A stretch of 39,730 nucleotides of DNA from Bryobacterales bacterium (GTDB taxonomy: Bacteria > Acidobacteriota > Terriglobia > Bryobacterales > Bryobacteraceae). Location of the stretch: NCBI GenBank assembly GCA_025456495.1, contig JALOKO010000003.1, positions 1 to 39,730 on the forward strand, in the 5' to 3' direction. The position numbers and the translations under genes were made by a program. The notes beneath the pieces are model-generated. The model ran no database searches and was not told the DNA's origin. It saw only the letters and a list, made by a program, of their open reading frames with translations. Shown here piece by piece: positions 1-8,619 of this stretch (the first letter of the stretch is position 1; each line of letters begins with the position of its first letter).

Positions 1-657
1 GTGAGCGCGCAGGTGGCGGCCATAAGCCACCGCATGGAGGTGGACCACTTCCATCGGGTCCCCGCCACTGGGCTGAGCATGAATGAGATCGCCGATGTTC
101 TGCTGGAGACGGCGTCCCCGCTGTTTGTGGACCCTTACCGGCAGAACCGGCAGACCGGCGCCGTGGTGCTGGTGGACCCCATCAGCAACAATACCGTAGC
201 CGCCGGGATGATCCACCACGCCCGCCCCGACGAGGCGGCCGAACGGCGGCGTCGAGAACGCAGCGTCACCTTCACGGCGGGCCGCGTCACCGCCCTGGAG
301 CGCCAGCATCGTTACGGCCATCGTCCGGCGCTGGTGCTGCTGGAGGATGCCGTGGACGCCGAAGCCCTGGAGCGCGCCTGCTTCGATCGAGGCTGGCTGG
401 CCTTGTGGATTGACCACCCCGTCCCGACGCTGCATGCCGCGGACGCTTGGCTGCGCGCCGCGCTGGGGGCAGGGAACCTGGTCTTGCTTAGCCGCTGTAG
501 GCTGGAGGAGGGGGCGCTGCCTGACGGCGTTCCAGTTTTGCGAGTGGCCGCTAGCGTGGGTGCTCGCGACGCTGCCGTCCGCCATGCCCTGGCGCAACTG
601 GCAGCTTGGGGAGTGGTGCCCGCCGAGGACCAGGCGGGAGACGGAGAGGGAATCTAG
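1..657 (+). CDS. cysN: Sulfate adenylyltransferase large subunit, 3' part, with degenerate APS-kinase-like tail
   Basis: Partial gene; its 5' end lies outside the window, and the in-frame GTG at base 1 is not taken as the start. CysN is the GTPase subunit of ATP sulfurylase, making APS from sulfate and ATP. Residues 1 to about 73 match the end of CysN/NodQ proteins, with the signature FVDPYRQNRQTG followed by NNTVAAGMI. The remaining ~145 residues look like a decayed CysC (APS kinase) domain: a linker ending in ERQHRYGHRPALVLLED sits where CysN-CysC fusions have the kinase lead-in, but the Walker A loop (GLSGSGKS) and the DGDNVR motif are both missing. The domain assignment of this tail is my inference from the order of weak matches. 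The stop codon is one base before the cysI start, so the two are probably co-transcribed and coupled. The adjacent CysH is APS-reductase type, which would make an APS kinase unnecessary. Confidence 0.85.
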   Translation: MSAQVAAISHRMEVDHFHRVPATGLSMNEIADVLLETASPLFVDPYRQNRQTGAVVLVDPISNNTVAAGMIHHARPDEAAERRRRERSVTFTAGRVTALERQHRYGHRPALVLLEDAVDAEALERACFDRGWLALWIDHPVPTLHAADAWLRAALGAGNLVLLSRCRLEEGALPDGVPVLRVAASVGARDAAVRHALAQLAAWGVVPAEDQAGDGEGI

Positions 658-658
658 T

Positions 659-2347
659 ATGGCTACCGAAGCGAAGCTATCCGGCGCGGAACTCACCAAA
701 GCAGGGAGCAACTACCTGCGTGGCACGGTGGGCGAGGAGCTGGGCAATGACCTTACCTATTTCTCAAAGTCCGCCATCGCCGTGCTGAAGTTTCATGGCG
801 TCTACCAACAGGATGACCGCGACATCCGCAAGGAACGTCGGGACCGTGAATACTCCTGCATGGTGCGCGTGGGGATCCCCGGCGGCATCCTCACCCGTCA
901 GCAATATCTGGAACTGGACCGGCTGGCCGACCACATCGGCGATGGCAGCCTGCGCATTACCACCCGGCAGGGTATCCAGTATCACTACGTGGGCAAGAAG
1001 GATCTATGGAGCCTGATGCACGCGATCAACGAAAGCGGCCTGGGCACCTTTGCCGCATGCGGGGACGTGGTGCGCAACGTGGTGTCGTGCTCAGCGCCCA
1101 TTGTGGATCCGCAACGTGTGGATGTCTATCCGTATGTGCGTCTGCTGGCCAGGGAACTGAAGCCGAAAACCCAGGCCTATGTGGAACTGTGGGTGGACGG
1201 CGAGAAGGCGGCCAGCCTGGAGCCGGTGGAAACCGAAGAGCCGCTGTATGGCGATCGTTACCTGCCGCGCAAGTTCAAGATCGGCTTCGCCTACCCGGGT
1301 GACAACACCAGCGACATTTACGCCAACGATGTCGGCATCGTCCCTCATTTCGAAGGCGGAGGGCTGCTGGGCTTCACCATCCTGGCGGGCGGCGGCATGG
1401 GGCAAAGCAATGGCGTGAAGGGCAGCTTTCCGCGCGTCTCTGATCCCATCTGCTTCGTGCAGCCCGATGACCTGCTGGAGGTGGTAAAGGTGATTGTCAC
1501 CATCCACCGTGACTTCGGCAATCGCGAGAACCGCAAGCTGGCCCGATTGAAGTATGTGCTAGCCGATTGGGGGGTGCCGCGCTTCCGCGCTGAGGTGGAG
1601 GCGCGCATGGGCAAGACGCTGTCTGACCCCAAGCCCCTACACTGGCATCGCGCCGATGACTATCTGGGATGGCACAAGCAGGTGGATGACCTGTGGTTCC
1701 TGGGCCTGCGTGTGGTGGCTGGGCGCATCAAGGATACGGCCGAATTGCCCCTGCGCGCGGCCTTGCGGGAAGTATTGCAAGCGGTGCCCTGCGGCGTCCG
1801 CTTCACCGTGCAGCAGAACCTGTATCTGTCTGAGGTTCCGGCTGCCCGCAAGGCGGAAGTGGAAGCCATCCTGGCCCGGCATGGGGTGCGCCTGCCGGCG
1901 GAGTTCCCGCCCATTCTGCGGCATTCCATGGCATGCCCTGCGCTTCCTACCTGCGGTCTGGCGATTACCGAAAGCGAGCGCATTCTGCCCGATGTGTCTG
2001 CCATGATTCAGGCGGAACTGGACGAGTTGGAACTGGGTGAGGAGGCCGTCCACGTGCGCACCACGGGCTGCCCGAATGGATGCGCGCGTCCCTACACTGC
2101 CGAGGTAGGCATCGTGGGCCAGAGCGTGGAAATGTACAGCCTCTATCTGGCCGGTTCTCCGCTCTCCACGAGGCTGGCGCAGTTGTACACGCACAACGTG
2201 AAGATCCATCAGATTGGCGCCACGTTGCGTCCGCTGCTTGAGGATTTCCGTGCCGAGCGGCAGCCCGGCGAAGCCTTCGGGGATTACTGTTATCGCGTGG
2301 GCCTGGATACGCTGCGGCATCGCCATCTGGCCGTGGCGGCGGATTAG
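659..2347 (+). CDS. cysI: Sulfite reductase hemoprotein subunit (siroheme, 4Fe-4S)
   Basis: Reduces sulfite to sulfide with six electrons. The 562-residue length and N-terminal YLRGT...GVYQQDDRDIR match the CysI family (E. coli about 570). The four cluster and siroheme ligands are visible: C426 and C432 (ACPALPTCG), and C471 and C475 (TTGCPNGCARPY), with the same spacing as E. coli CysI. The siroheme-site motif TTRQGIQYHYVGKKD is near residue 102. The chosen ATG at 659 has GGAGAGGG just upstream; the longer in-frame opening only overlaps the CysN tail. No CysJ flavoprotein is present here, so the electron donor (NADPH flavoprotein or ferredoxin) cannot be read from the window. It sits between cysN and the siroheme genes, matching its cofactor need. 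A nitrite reductase is the main alternative but is less likely in this context. Confidence 0.95.
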   Translation: MATEAKLSGAELTKAGSNYLRGTVGEELGNDLTYFSKSAIAVLKFHGVYQQDDRDIRKERRDREYSCMVRVGIPGGILTRQQYLELDRLADHIGDGSLRITTRQGIQYHYVGKKDLWSLMHAINESGLGTFAACGDVVRNVVSCSAPIVDPQRVDVYPYVRLLARELKPKTQAYVELWVDGEKAASLEPVETEEPLYGDRYLPRKFKIGFAYPGDNTSDIYANDVGIVPHFEGGGLLGFTILAGGGMGQSNGVKGSFPRVSDPICFVQPDDLLEVVKVIVTIHRDFGNRENRKLARLKYVLADWGVPRFRAEVEARMGKTLSDPKPLHWHRADDYLGWHKQVDDLWFLGLRVVAGRIKDTAELPLRAALREVLQAVPCGVRFTVQQNLYLSEVPAARKAEVEAILARHGVRLPAEFPPILRHSMACPALPTCGLAITESERILPDVSAMIQAELDELELGEEAVHVRTTGCPNGCARPYTAEVGIVGQSVEMYSLYLAGSPLSTRLAQLYTHNVKIHQIGATLRPLLEDFRAERQPGEAFGDYCYRVGLDTLRHRHLAVAAD

Positions 2348-2395
2348 CCGCACGCGGAACGCGCACCCGACGCAGAGATGATTGGCTGGGATGCA

Positions 2396-3097
2396 ATGCC
2401 CTATTACTATCCGGTGTTTCTAAACCTCGAGGGTCGGCGCTGCCTGGTGATCGGCGGGAATGGCATGGCCACCGAAAAGGCGCTGGGCCTGCACGCGGCG
2501 GGCGCCCGGGTGACGGTGATTGCGGAGCAGGTGAGCGAGGAACTGGCCGAAGCAGCGGTGCTGGGGCACGTGGATTGGCGACCTCGCGGGTGGCAGGCAG
2601 GTGACCTGGAGGGCTTCTATCTGGTGGTGTGCGCTCCGGATGACCGCAGCATCAACGCCGCCATCCATCAGGAGGCTGAAGCGCGCGGCATCCTGTTCAA
2701 CGCGTTGGACGACCCGCCCCATTGTGGCTTTATCTTCGCATCCGTTCACCGGCAGGGTGACCTGGTGATGGCCATCAGCACCAGTGGCGTGGCCCCCGCG
2801 CTGGGTGTGCAGTTGCGCCGGTGCTTGGGGGAATTGCTGGGTCCGCAGTACGCTGACTTTCTCACTATGGCCCGCGAGTATCGCGATGCCATCACTACCC
2901 AATTGCCGGCCTTCACGCCGCGCCGCGACCTCTGGTATCGCATCGTCGATTCCGACATCATCCCGCTCTTGAAGCAGGGCGATGAGTCCGCTGCGCGCGG
3001 CCTGTTTGAGGGCTTTCTGCGCGAGGCGGGCGTGACCCCGCAGCGCGTCCCCATCACCACCCCTCAGGAGGAGGATTCCCATGACTGCGCAGCTTGA
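2396..3097 (+). CDS. Precorrin-2 dehydrogenase / sirohydrochlorin ferrochelatase (Met8 / CysG N-terminal type)
   Basis: Turns precorrin-2 into sirohydrochlorin with NAD and then inserts iron to give siroheme. The N-terminus MPYYYPVFLNLEGRRCLVIGG is characteristic, with a Rossmann loop GGNGMATEKAL. Further on come FNALDDPPHCGFIFASV and LVMAISTSGVAPALGVQLRR, both typical of the family. About 233 residues, the length of stand-alone Met8-like proteins; the methyltransferase half of E. coli CysG is encoded separately as cobA, two genes downstream. An in-frame ATG at 2378 would add six residues; 2396 is preferred because family members start at the MPYYYP motif, though neither site has a strong ribosome binding site. 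It overlaps cysH by 17 bp. Confidence 0.9.
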   Translation: MPYYYPVFLNLEGRRCLVIGGNGMATEKALGLHAAGARVTVIAEQVSEELAEAAVLGHVDWRPRGWQAGDLEGFYLVVCAPDDRSINAAIHQEAEARGILFNALDDPPHCGFIFASVHRQGDLVMAISTSGVAPALGVQLRRCLGELLGPQYADFLTMAREYRDAITTQLPAFTPRRDLWYRIVDSDIIPLLKQGDESAARGLFEGFLREAGVTPQRVPITTPQEEDSHDCAA

Positions 3098-3773
3098 CCT
3101 TAGCGCCTTCGACGCGCTGCCGCCTGAGGAGATCGTGCGCCGCGCCTTGGCGGAACTGTCCGCGCCTGCCTGCTTCACGTGCAGTTTTCAGGCGGAGGAT
3201 ATGGCTGTCCTGCATTTGTTGCGGCAGGTGCAGCCGGATATTCCCGTGTTGTTCCTTGAGACCGGCTACCACTTCCCTGAGACGCTGTCCTACCGCGACC
3301 GGTTCGCCGCCAAGTGGAACCTGAACCTGCGCAACCTGCAGGCGTCGATGAGCGTGGCCCAACAGGAAAGCCAGTTCGGCATCCTCAACCAGACTGACCC
3401 GACGCGCTGCTGTGACCTGCGCAAGGTGGGTCCGCTGTGGGAGGGCCTGCGCGGCTACCAGACCTGGTTCACAGGCCTGCGCCGCGAACAGTCCCCCACC
3501 CGCGCCAACATGAAGATGGCCGAACGGCACGTGCTGCCCACGGGAGAGGAACTGGTCAAGGTGAATCCCATCGCGGCCTGGAAGTGGAATGAGGTGTGGG
3601 CCTACCTCAGCATCCATGAGATTGAGGCGCTGCCCTTGTATGACCAGGGCTACACCAGCATTGGATGCGCGCCGTGCACGGCCAAGCCGACGGGCGACGA
3701 TTTGCGCAGCGGACGTTGGGGTGGACGGAAGCTGGAATGCGGTATCCACACCTTTACGGAGGCCCGCCAGTAA
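3081..3773 (+). CDS. cysH: Assimilatory adenylylsulfate (APS) reductase, CysH family
   Basis: Thioredoxin-dependent reduction of activated sulfate to sulfite. The 230-residue protein has the PAPS-reductase fold motifs CSFQAEDMAVLH and FTGLRREQSPTRA, and the C-terminal catalytic ECGIH (C220). It also has C110-C111 (RCCDLRKV) and C196-x-x-C199 (CAPC). This CC...CxxC pattern is the 4Fe-4S site of the APS-using branch; the PAPS-specific E. coli type lacks it. I therefore call APS, not PAPS, as substrate. The start ATG at 3081 has a strong AGGAGGAGG and lies inside the end of the preceding gene, indicating translational coupling. The APS preference fits the loss of kinase motifs in the CysN tail. 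Confidence 0.92.
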   Translation: MTAQLDLSAFDALPPEEIVRRALAELSAPACFTCSFQAEDMAVLHLLRQVQPDIPVLFLETGYHFPETLSYRDRFAAKWNLNLRNLQASMSVAQQESQFGILNQTDPTRCCDLRKVGPLWEGLRGYQTWFTGLRREQSPTRANMKMAERHVLPTGEELVKVNPIAAWKWNEVWAYLSIHEIEALPLYDQGYTSIGCAPCTAKPTGDDLRSGRWGGRKLECGIHTFTEARQ

Positions 3774-3789
3774 CGGCGGGGCAAGGGCG

Positions 3790-4635
3790 ATGACGCGTGT
3801 GTATCTGGTGGGGGCGGGTCCTGGGGATCCTGATTTGTTGACGGTGAAGGCGGCCCGGTTGCTGGCCAGCGCGGACGTGATTCTGTACGACCGGCTGGTG
3901 TCAATGGAGATTCTGGCGCTCGCCCGGCCCGGCGCGGAACTGGTGTACGTGGGCAAAGAGGATGGCTGCGCACAGGAAACCCAACGGCGCATCTTCGCGG
4001 AACTGGCGATGAACGCGCTGCGTGGCCGGACCGTGGTGCGGTTGAAGGGTGGAGACCCGATGGTGTTTGGTAGGGGCGCCGAGGAGTGGGCCTATCTTTC
4101 CCGATTGGGCGTGGCGGTGGAGGTGGTGCCGGGCATCAGTTCCGCGGTGGCTGTACCCGCGCTGGCGTCCATTCCGCTGACGGCGCGGGGCGTGGCGCGC
4201 AGTTTCGCCGTCACCACGGGGCATGCCAAGGATGGCGAAGCCCAGGATTGGCGGGCCTTCCGCGAGGTGGATACGCTGGTGATCCTGATGGGGGTGAAGC
4301 ACCGTGCGAACATCGCCGCGACGCTGATGGGCCATGGCCGCCCGCCCGGGGAGCCCTGCGCCTTCATCGAAAACGGCAGCACTCCGCGGGAGCGTGTGGT
4401 GTTGGCCACCTTGGCCGACGTGGCTGCAGGCGCGGTGGAGGTAGCATCGCCCGCCATTTGGGTTTGCGGGCGGGTGGTGGCCTTGCGCGCGCAATTGCTG
4501 GCAGGCGCGCCGCCGACCGCCCTGCTGGAGTTGCCGCTGCCTTCGGTTACTGAGCGGACCCTATCCGTGGCGGCCGGCCCGGGTGAGCCTGCCCCTTGTG
4601 CGCCCGCGCTGGTTTTCCCCAGCCGCAAGCATTGA
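3790..4635 (+). CDS. cobA: Uroporphyrinogen-III C-methyltransferase (SUMT)
   Basis: Adds two methyl groups from AdoMet to uroporphyrinogen III to give precorrin-2, the branch point to siroheme and cobalamin. The 281-residue protein starts MTRVYLVGAGPGDPDLLTVKA, the AdoMet-binding P-loop of tetrapyrrole methylases, followed by VVRLKGGDPMVFGRGAEE and EVVPGISSAVAVPA. The start at 3790 is 16 bp after cysH; longer in-frame openings only read through cysH. It is last in the sulfate operon and supplies precorrin-2 to the Met8-type gene two positions upstream. It may also feed B12 synthesis, relevant to the corrinoid operon at 26.6 kb. The -35 element of the lysine operon promoter overlaps its stop codon. 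Confidence 0.93.
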   Translation: MTRVYLVGAGPGDPDLLTVKAARLLASADVILYDRLVSMEILALARPGAELVYVGKEDGCAQETQRRIFAELAMNALRGRTVVRLKGGDPMVFGRGAEEWAYLSRLGVAVEVVPGISSAVAVPALASIPLTARGVARSFAVTTGHAKDGEAQDWRAFREVDTLVILMGVKHRANIAATLMGHGRPPGEPCAFIENGSTPRERVVLATLADVAAGAVEVASPAIWVCGRVVALRAQLLAGAPPTALLELPLPSVTERTLSVAAGPGEPAPCAPALVFPSRKH

Positions 4636-4661
4636 CGCTCTTCCGTCTTGTTCGCTATCGT
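4632..4661 (+). promoter_or_regulatory. Probable sigma-70 promoter of the lysine operon
   Basis: TTGACG at 4632-4637 (5 of 6 to consensus), an 18-bp spacer, and TATCGT at 4656-4661 (4 of 6). The -35 box overlaps the cobA stop codon. Predicted transcription start near 4668, just ahead of the first helix of the lysine riboswitch at 4673, which makes this promoter more credible than its sequence alone. Confidence 0.6.
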
Positions 4662-4672
4662 GAAAGTTACCG

Positions 4673-4944
4673 CTGATAGAGGCGCGGCGGCCATCAATAG
4701 GCTTCCCATACACCGGGCCGTTCCCGGGGGATAGCGCGAAAGGGGCCGGGCAGGGCTTCCAGGTGATCCGTCCTGGAGCGTTGCCGGGAAGCAGTTCCTC
4801 CGCCGAAGCGAGCCGGGCACGAACGGTTGCCGGCGCGCTGGTGACCCGGGCTAAATCCTGGGCACTGTCACCTCCGCTGATCTTCCATCGGGAAGATTGG
4901 CCGTGTCCCTTTGGAAGGAGATGCGAGGGGTGGAGCGCTATCGG
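4673..4944 (+). ncRNA. Lysine riboswitch (L-box)
   Basis: The leader ahead of the diaminopimelate genes holds the conserved lysine-riboswitch blocks in order. GATAGAGGCGCGG at the 5' end is nearly identical to the B. subtilis and E. coli lysC leaders; GCCGAAGCGAG is at 4802-4812; GGGCTAAATCC is near 4848-4858, then CTGTCACC at 4865-4872; and GGTGGAGC at 4929-4936 is followed by the closing strand. P1 is formed by 4673-4679 (CTGATAG) and 4938-4944 (CTATCGG), all seven positions pairing with one G-U. At about 272 nt it is longer than the E. coli element (about 210 nt), presumably through extended peripheral hairpins. No U-tract terminator follows, so control of translation start is more likely than termination, but the expression platform in 4945-5024 is unclear. 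Confidence 0.92.
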
Positions 4945-5024
4945 GCCGTGTCGCAATGTGTAGGCCGCCATCCGGGGCCTTCCAGGCACACGAACCCGCC
5001 CGCCTCTCCCCTCCACGCAAAGCC

Positions 5025-6053
5025 ATGCATGCTTTTGAGCTAACCCGGCGCCTGATTGATATCGAATCCATCACCATGAATGAAAAGGAAGTGGGCGACT
5101 TCCTGCACGGCTATCTCAGCGAACTGGCCGCGGATACAGGTGGCGTGGTGGAGCGCATGATGGTGAGCGAAAGCCCTGAGCGCTTCAACCTGTTGGCCAC
5201 TTGGGGCGAACCCGTGGTGACACTCTCCACGCACTTGGATACAGTGCCGCCCTTCATCCCGTCGCGTGAAGATGATGAGTTCATCTGGGGGCGCGGGGCC
5301 TGCGATGTGAAGGGCATCATCGCCGCCATGATTGGCGCGGTGCGGCAGTTGCTGACAGAGAATCTGACGAACTTCGCGCTGCTGTTCGTCGTGGGCGAGG
5401 AACGCAACAGCGCGGGAGCAATTGAGGCCGCCAAGCATCCTCGTGGCAGCCGATTCCTGATCAACGGCGAACCAACCGAGAACCTCCTGGCATTGGGGTC
5501 AAAGGGCGCTTACCGGTTCACGCTTAAGGCCAGTGGTCGCATGGCGCACTCGGCATATCCGGAATATGGGGAGTCCGCCATCCTGAAGCTGCTAAACGCG
5601 TTGCAGCGGCTGCGGGGGATGGAGTTTCCCAGCCATCCCGTCCTGGGCAGCGCCACCACCAACATTGGCATTGTGCGTGGCGGTCGCGCGCCGAACATCA
5701 TCCCTGACGAGGCGGAAGCGGAAGTGTTGATCCGGCTGGTGGACGATGGCGCCGAGGTGCGGCGGCTGGTGAAAGAGGCGATGCGCTTCCAGGTGGACGT
5801 GCAGGAAGTGCTTACCATTCCGGCGGTGCATCTGGAGAAACTACCCGGCTTCAAGACCACGGTGGTGTCCTACACCACGGATATTCCCGCGTTCGAGGGC
5901 GCTTGGGGCAAGCCCTTCCTGATGGGGCCGGGCTCTATTCTGGTGGCCCATACCAAAGACGAGCGCATCCCCAAGAAGCAGTTGCTGGAAGCCATCGACA
6001 TCTATGCCCGGATGGTACGGCAGTTGCTCACTACGGGCGAGGCGGCCGCTTAG
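5025..6053 (+). CDS. dapE: M20-family metallopeptidase, probable succinyl-diaminopimelate desuccinylase
   Basis: Di-zinc amidohydrolase of 342 residues in the ArgE/DapE/ACY1 family. Metal and catalytic residues are visible: H70 and D72 in STHLDT, D94 in GACDVKG, E125 and E126 in VGEER, E149 in NGEPTE and H309 in VAHTKDE. H175 in GRMAHSAYPE marks the dimerisation domain. By sequence alone it could equally be an acetylornithine or acetyl-lysine deacetylase. The DapE call rests on position: first gene behind a lysine riboswitch and ahead of asd, lysC, dapB, dapA and dapD. Start chosen at ATG 5025 (MHAFELTRRLIDIES) because family similarity begins there; it has no clear Shine-Dalgarno sequence, and the 80 nt between riboswitch and start are C-rich. 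Confidence 0.78.
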   Translation: MHAFELTRRLIDIESITMNEKEVGDFLHGYLSELAADTGGVVERMMVSESPERFNLLATWGEPVVTLSTHLDTVPPFIPSREDDEFIWGRGACDVKGIIAAMIGAVRQLLTENLTNFALLFVVGEERNSAGAIEAAKHPRGSRFLINGEPTENLLALGSKGAYRFTLKASGRMAHSAYPEYGESAILKLLNALQRLRGMEFPSHPVLGSATTNIGIVRGGRAPNIIPDEAEAEVLIRLVDDGAEVRRLVKEAMRFQVDVQEVLTIPAVHLEKLPGFKTTVVSYTTDIPAFEGAWGKPFLMGPGSILVAHTKDERIPKKQLLEAIDIYARMVRQLLTTGEAAA

Positions 6054-6199
6054 CGCAGGCGCCGCCACGGCAAGTGCGCGCAGCCCGGCCCCGGTGCGGT
6101 TCCACATCACCTTGCCCGGTGGCCTGCCAACCCTTGCCCCGTCGCGATGCCGTATCCGGCACTGCGGCACCCGTTACGAACCACGAAGGATTTTCGCAC

Positions 6200-7252
6200 A
6201 TGGCACAGACGATTGAAGTTGGAGTTCTGGGCGCTACCGGGATGGTGGGCCAGCAGTTTATCCGCCTCCTGGAGGGGCATCCGCAACTGAAGCTTACCTG
6301 GTTGGGCGCCAGTGACCGCTCTGCCGGCAAGCTGTATCCGGAGGCTTGTTCGTGGCGACTGGACGGCCCCATGCCAGCAATGGTGCGTGGCCTGACCGTC
6401 AAGGAATGCAAGCCCGCGGGCGCCCCGCCCATTGTCTTTTCGGCGATGGATGCGTCCGTGGCCACTGAGATTGAACGCGCCTTCGCCGAGGCCGGGCACT
6501 GGGTGATTTCCAATTCGCGCAACCATCGGATGGAGCATGACGTGCCCCTGCTGGTGCCGGAGGTGAACGCGCTTCACCTGGCGCTGGTGAAGCAACAGCA
6601 GGCCAATCGCGGATGGAAGGGCGGTATCCTCACGAACCCGAATTGTTCCACCGTAGGCCTGACGATGGGGCTGGGCCCGCTGCGGCAGTTCGGCATCCAG
6701 CGGGTGCTGGTGGCCACCATGCAGGCTGTCTCGGGCGCAGGCTATCCAGGCGTGGCGTCGCTGGACATCCTGGGCAATGTAGTGCCCTACATCGGCGGCG
6801 AGGAAGAGAAGATGCAGACCGAGACGCAGAAGATCCTGGGTGCGCTGGGCGATGGCTGCATTGTTCCCCTGGATGCGAAGGTGAGTGCGCACTGCAATCG
6901 GGTGCCAGTGATCGATGGGCATACCGTGGCGGTAAGCGTGGAGTTTGCGAAGGATCCAGGGATGGACGCCGTTCGTGATGCCTTCACGCGATTCCGCGGC
7001 CGTCCGCAGGAATTGAACCTGCCCAGCGCCCCCACGACGCCTGTGCTTTTGGTGGATGATCCCACGCGTCCGCAGCCGCGCCGGGATGCGATGGCGGGCA
7101 ATGGCATGACGGTTACCATGGGCCGCTTGCGCCCGTGCGAAGTGTTCCACTACAAGTTTGTAGCGCTGGTCCACAACACGATTCGCGGCGCGGCGGGGGC
7201 TGCCATCCTGAATGCTGAGCTGCTGCTGGCGGAAGGATACCTGAACGCATGA
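6200..7252 (+). CDS. asd: Aspartate-semialdehyde dehydrogenase, archaeal/fungal type
   Basis: Reduces aspartyl phosphate to aspartate semialdehyde with NADPH, the second step toward lysine, threonine and methionine. 350 residues; the N-terminal Rossmann motif is GVLGATGMVGQQF, the catalytic cysteine is in TNPNCSTVGL, and VSGAGYPGV and PYIGGEEEKMQ belong to the archaeal/fungal branch and not the E. coli branch. Start at ATG 6200 is preceded by AAGGA; the upstream in-frame extension has no family similarity. The 146 bp before it (6054-6199) hold no gene that I can support. It overlaps lysC by 4 bp (ATGA). Confidence 0.95.
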   Translation: MAQTIEVGVLGATGMVGQQFIRLLEGHPQLKLTWLGASDRSAGKLYPEACSWRLDGPMPAMVRGLTVKECKPAGAPPIVFSAMDASVATEIERAFAEAGHWVISNSRNHRMEHDVPLLVPEVNALHLALVKQQQANRGWKGGILTNPNCSTVGLTMGLGPLRQFGIQRVLVATMQAVSGAGYPGVASLDILGNVVPYIGGEEEKMQTETQKILGALGDGCIVPLDAKVSAHCNRVPVIDGHTVAVSVEFAKDPGMDAVRDAFTRFRGRPQELNLPSAPTTPVLLVDDPTRPQPRRDAMAGNGMTVTMGRLRPCEVFHYKFVALVHNTIRGAAGAAILNAELLLAEGYLNA

Positions 7253-8619
7253 TCGTCATGAAGTTTGGGGGTAGTTCGCTGGAGTCGCCTGAGGCCATTC
7301 AGCGTGTCTGCCACATTGTGAAGGAGCGCGTGCCGCAGGCGCCGCTGGTGGTGGTGAGCGCCCACGGAGCCACTACGAATCGCCTTCTGCAGGCGGCACG
7401 GGAAGCCCGCGCGGGACGGCGCGAAGGGATGGAAGATCTGCTGCGACAGTTGCGGGAATACCATCACGAACTGGTGCGGGACACGCTCAGCAATGGGCGC
7501 GCGGAGACAGCGCTGGGCGCGGTGGATGACCACTTCGACAAGCTGCTGGAGGTGCTGCGAGGCGTGGCTGTGCTGGGCGAACTGACGCCGCGCACGCTGG
7601 ATACAGTGATGAGTTTCGGTGAGCGTATCTCGTCGCGGTTGGTGGCGCTGGCGCTGTGCGAGCAGGGCGTGGCCGGCAGCGCCGTCGATGCACGGGACTA
7701 TATGGTGACCGACGAACGGCACACGCAGGCGCAGCCGAACCTGGCGGCCACCTACGCCAGGCTGGTTCCGCTGCGGGCGGCCATCCGCCAGGGGCAGGTA
7801 CCGGTGCTGGGTGGCTTTATCGGCGCGACCGAGGAAGGGGTGACATCGACGTTGGGCCGGGGCGGTAGCGACTTCTCTGCGTCCATCATCGGCGCGGGCG
7901 TGGAGGCTGATGAGATCCAGATCTGGACCGATGTGGATGGTGTGCTGACCTCTGACCCGCGCGTCATCTCGAACGTGCATCGCCTACGCGCCATCAGCTT
8001 TGCCGAGGCCAGCGAACTGGCCTACTTCGGGGCCAAGGTGCTGCATCCGGCCACCATGCTGCCCGCCATGCAGAAAGGCATCCCGGTGCGCGTGCTGAAC
8101 TCGCGCCGCCCGCATGTGGAGGGCACGCGCATCGTCCCCGACGTCCAACCCTGCCGCAATCCGGTGAAGGCTATCGCGTGCAAGAAGGGCATCACTGTGG
8201 TGAATGTCCACTCCACGCGCATGCTGATGGCGCACGGCTTCCTGCGACGGATGTTTGAGGTGTTCGACCGCTTTGAGACGCCGGTGGATATGGTGTGTAC
8301 TTCCGAGGTGAGCGTCTCGTTGACTCTGGACAATACGGACCGGCTGGTGGAGATTGTAGCGGAGCTGGAACGCTTCTCTACTGTGTCCGCGGAAGGCGCG
8401 CAGGCCACTGTGGCCATCGTTGGGGACAGCATCCGCTACACGCCCGGGATTACCGCGCGTGCGTTGGCGGCCTTGGGCGGAGTGAACGTGCGTATGATCT
8501 CGCAAGGGGCGTCGCTATTGAACCTCAGCCTGGTGGTGGCTGAAGACCAGTTGCATACGGCCATGCAGGCGCTGCACGACGAGTTCTTTCAGGATCTTGA
8601 CCCGGAGGTGTTTGCCTGA
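7249..8619 (+). CDS. lysC: Aspartate kinase
   Basis: Phosphorylates aspartate, the committed step of the aspartate pathway. The 456-residue protein begins MIVMKFGGSSLESPEAI, the nucleotide-binding KFGGSS motif, continues with GRGGSDFSASIIGAG and ends in two ACT domains (about residues 310-456: VVNVHSTRM, then VAIVGDSIRYTPGITARALAAL). It is monofunctional, with no homoserine dehydrogenase part. The ACT domains suggest allosteric control by lysine or threonine on top of the upstream riboswitch. The start overlaps asd by 4 bp; the stop overlaps the dapB start by one base. Confidence 0.95.
   Translation: MIVMKFGGSSLESPEAIQRVCHIVKERVPQAPLVVVSAHGATTNRLLQAAREARAGRREGMEDLLRQLREYHHELVRDTLSNGRAETALGAVDDHFDKLLEVLRGVAVLGELTPRTLDTVMSFGERISSRLVALALCEQGVAGSAVDARDYMVTDERHTQAQPNLAATYARLVPLRAAIRQGQVPVLGGFIGATEEGVTSTLGRGGSDFSASIIGAGVEADEIQIWTDVDGVLTSDPRVISNVHRLRAISFAEASELAYFGAKVLHPATMLPAMQKGIPVRVLNSRRPHVEGTRIVPDVQPCRNPVKAIACKKGITVVNVHSTRMLMAHGFLRRMFEVFDRFETPVDMVCTSEVSVSLTLDNTDRLVEIVAELERFSTVSAEGAQATVAIVGDSIRYTPGITARALAALGGVNVRMISQGASLLNLSLVVAEDQLHTAMQALHDEFFQDLDPEVFA

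Noticed and set aside
4945..5024. Intrinsic terminator as expression platform of the lysine riboswitch
   Set aside because: The segment is C-rich with no strong hairpin followed by T residues.
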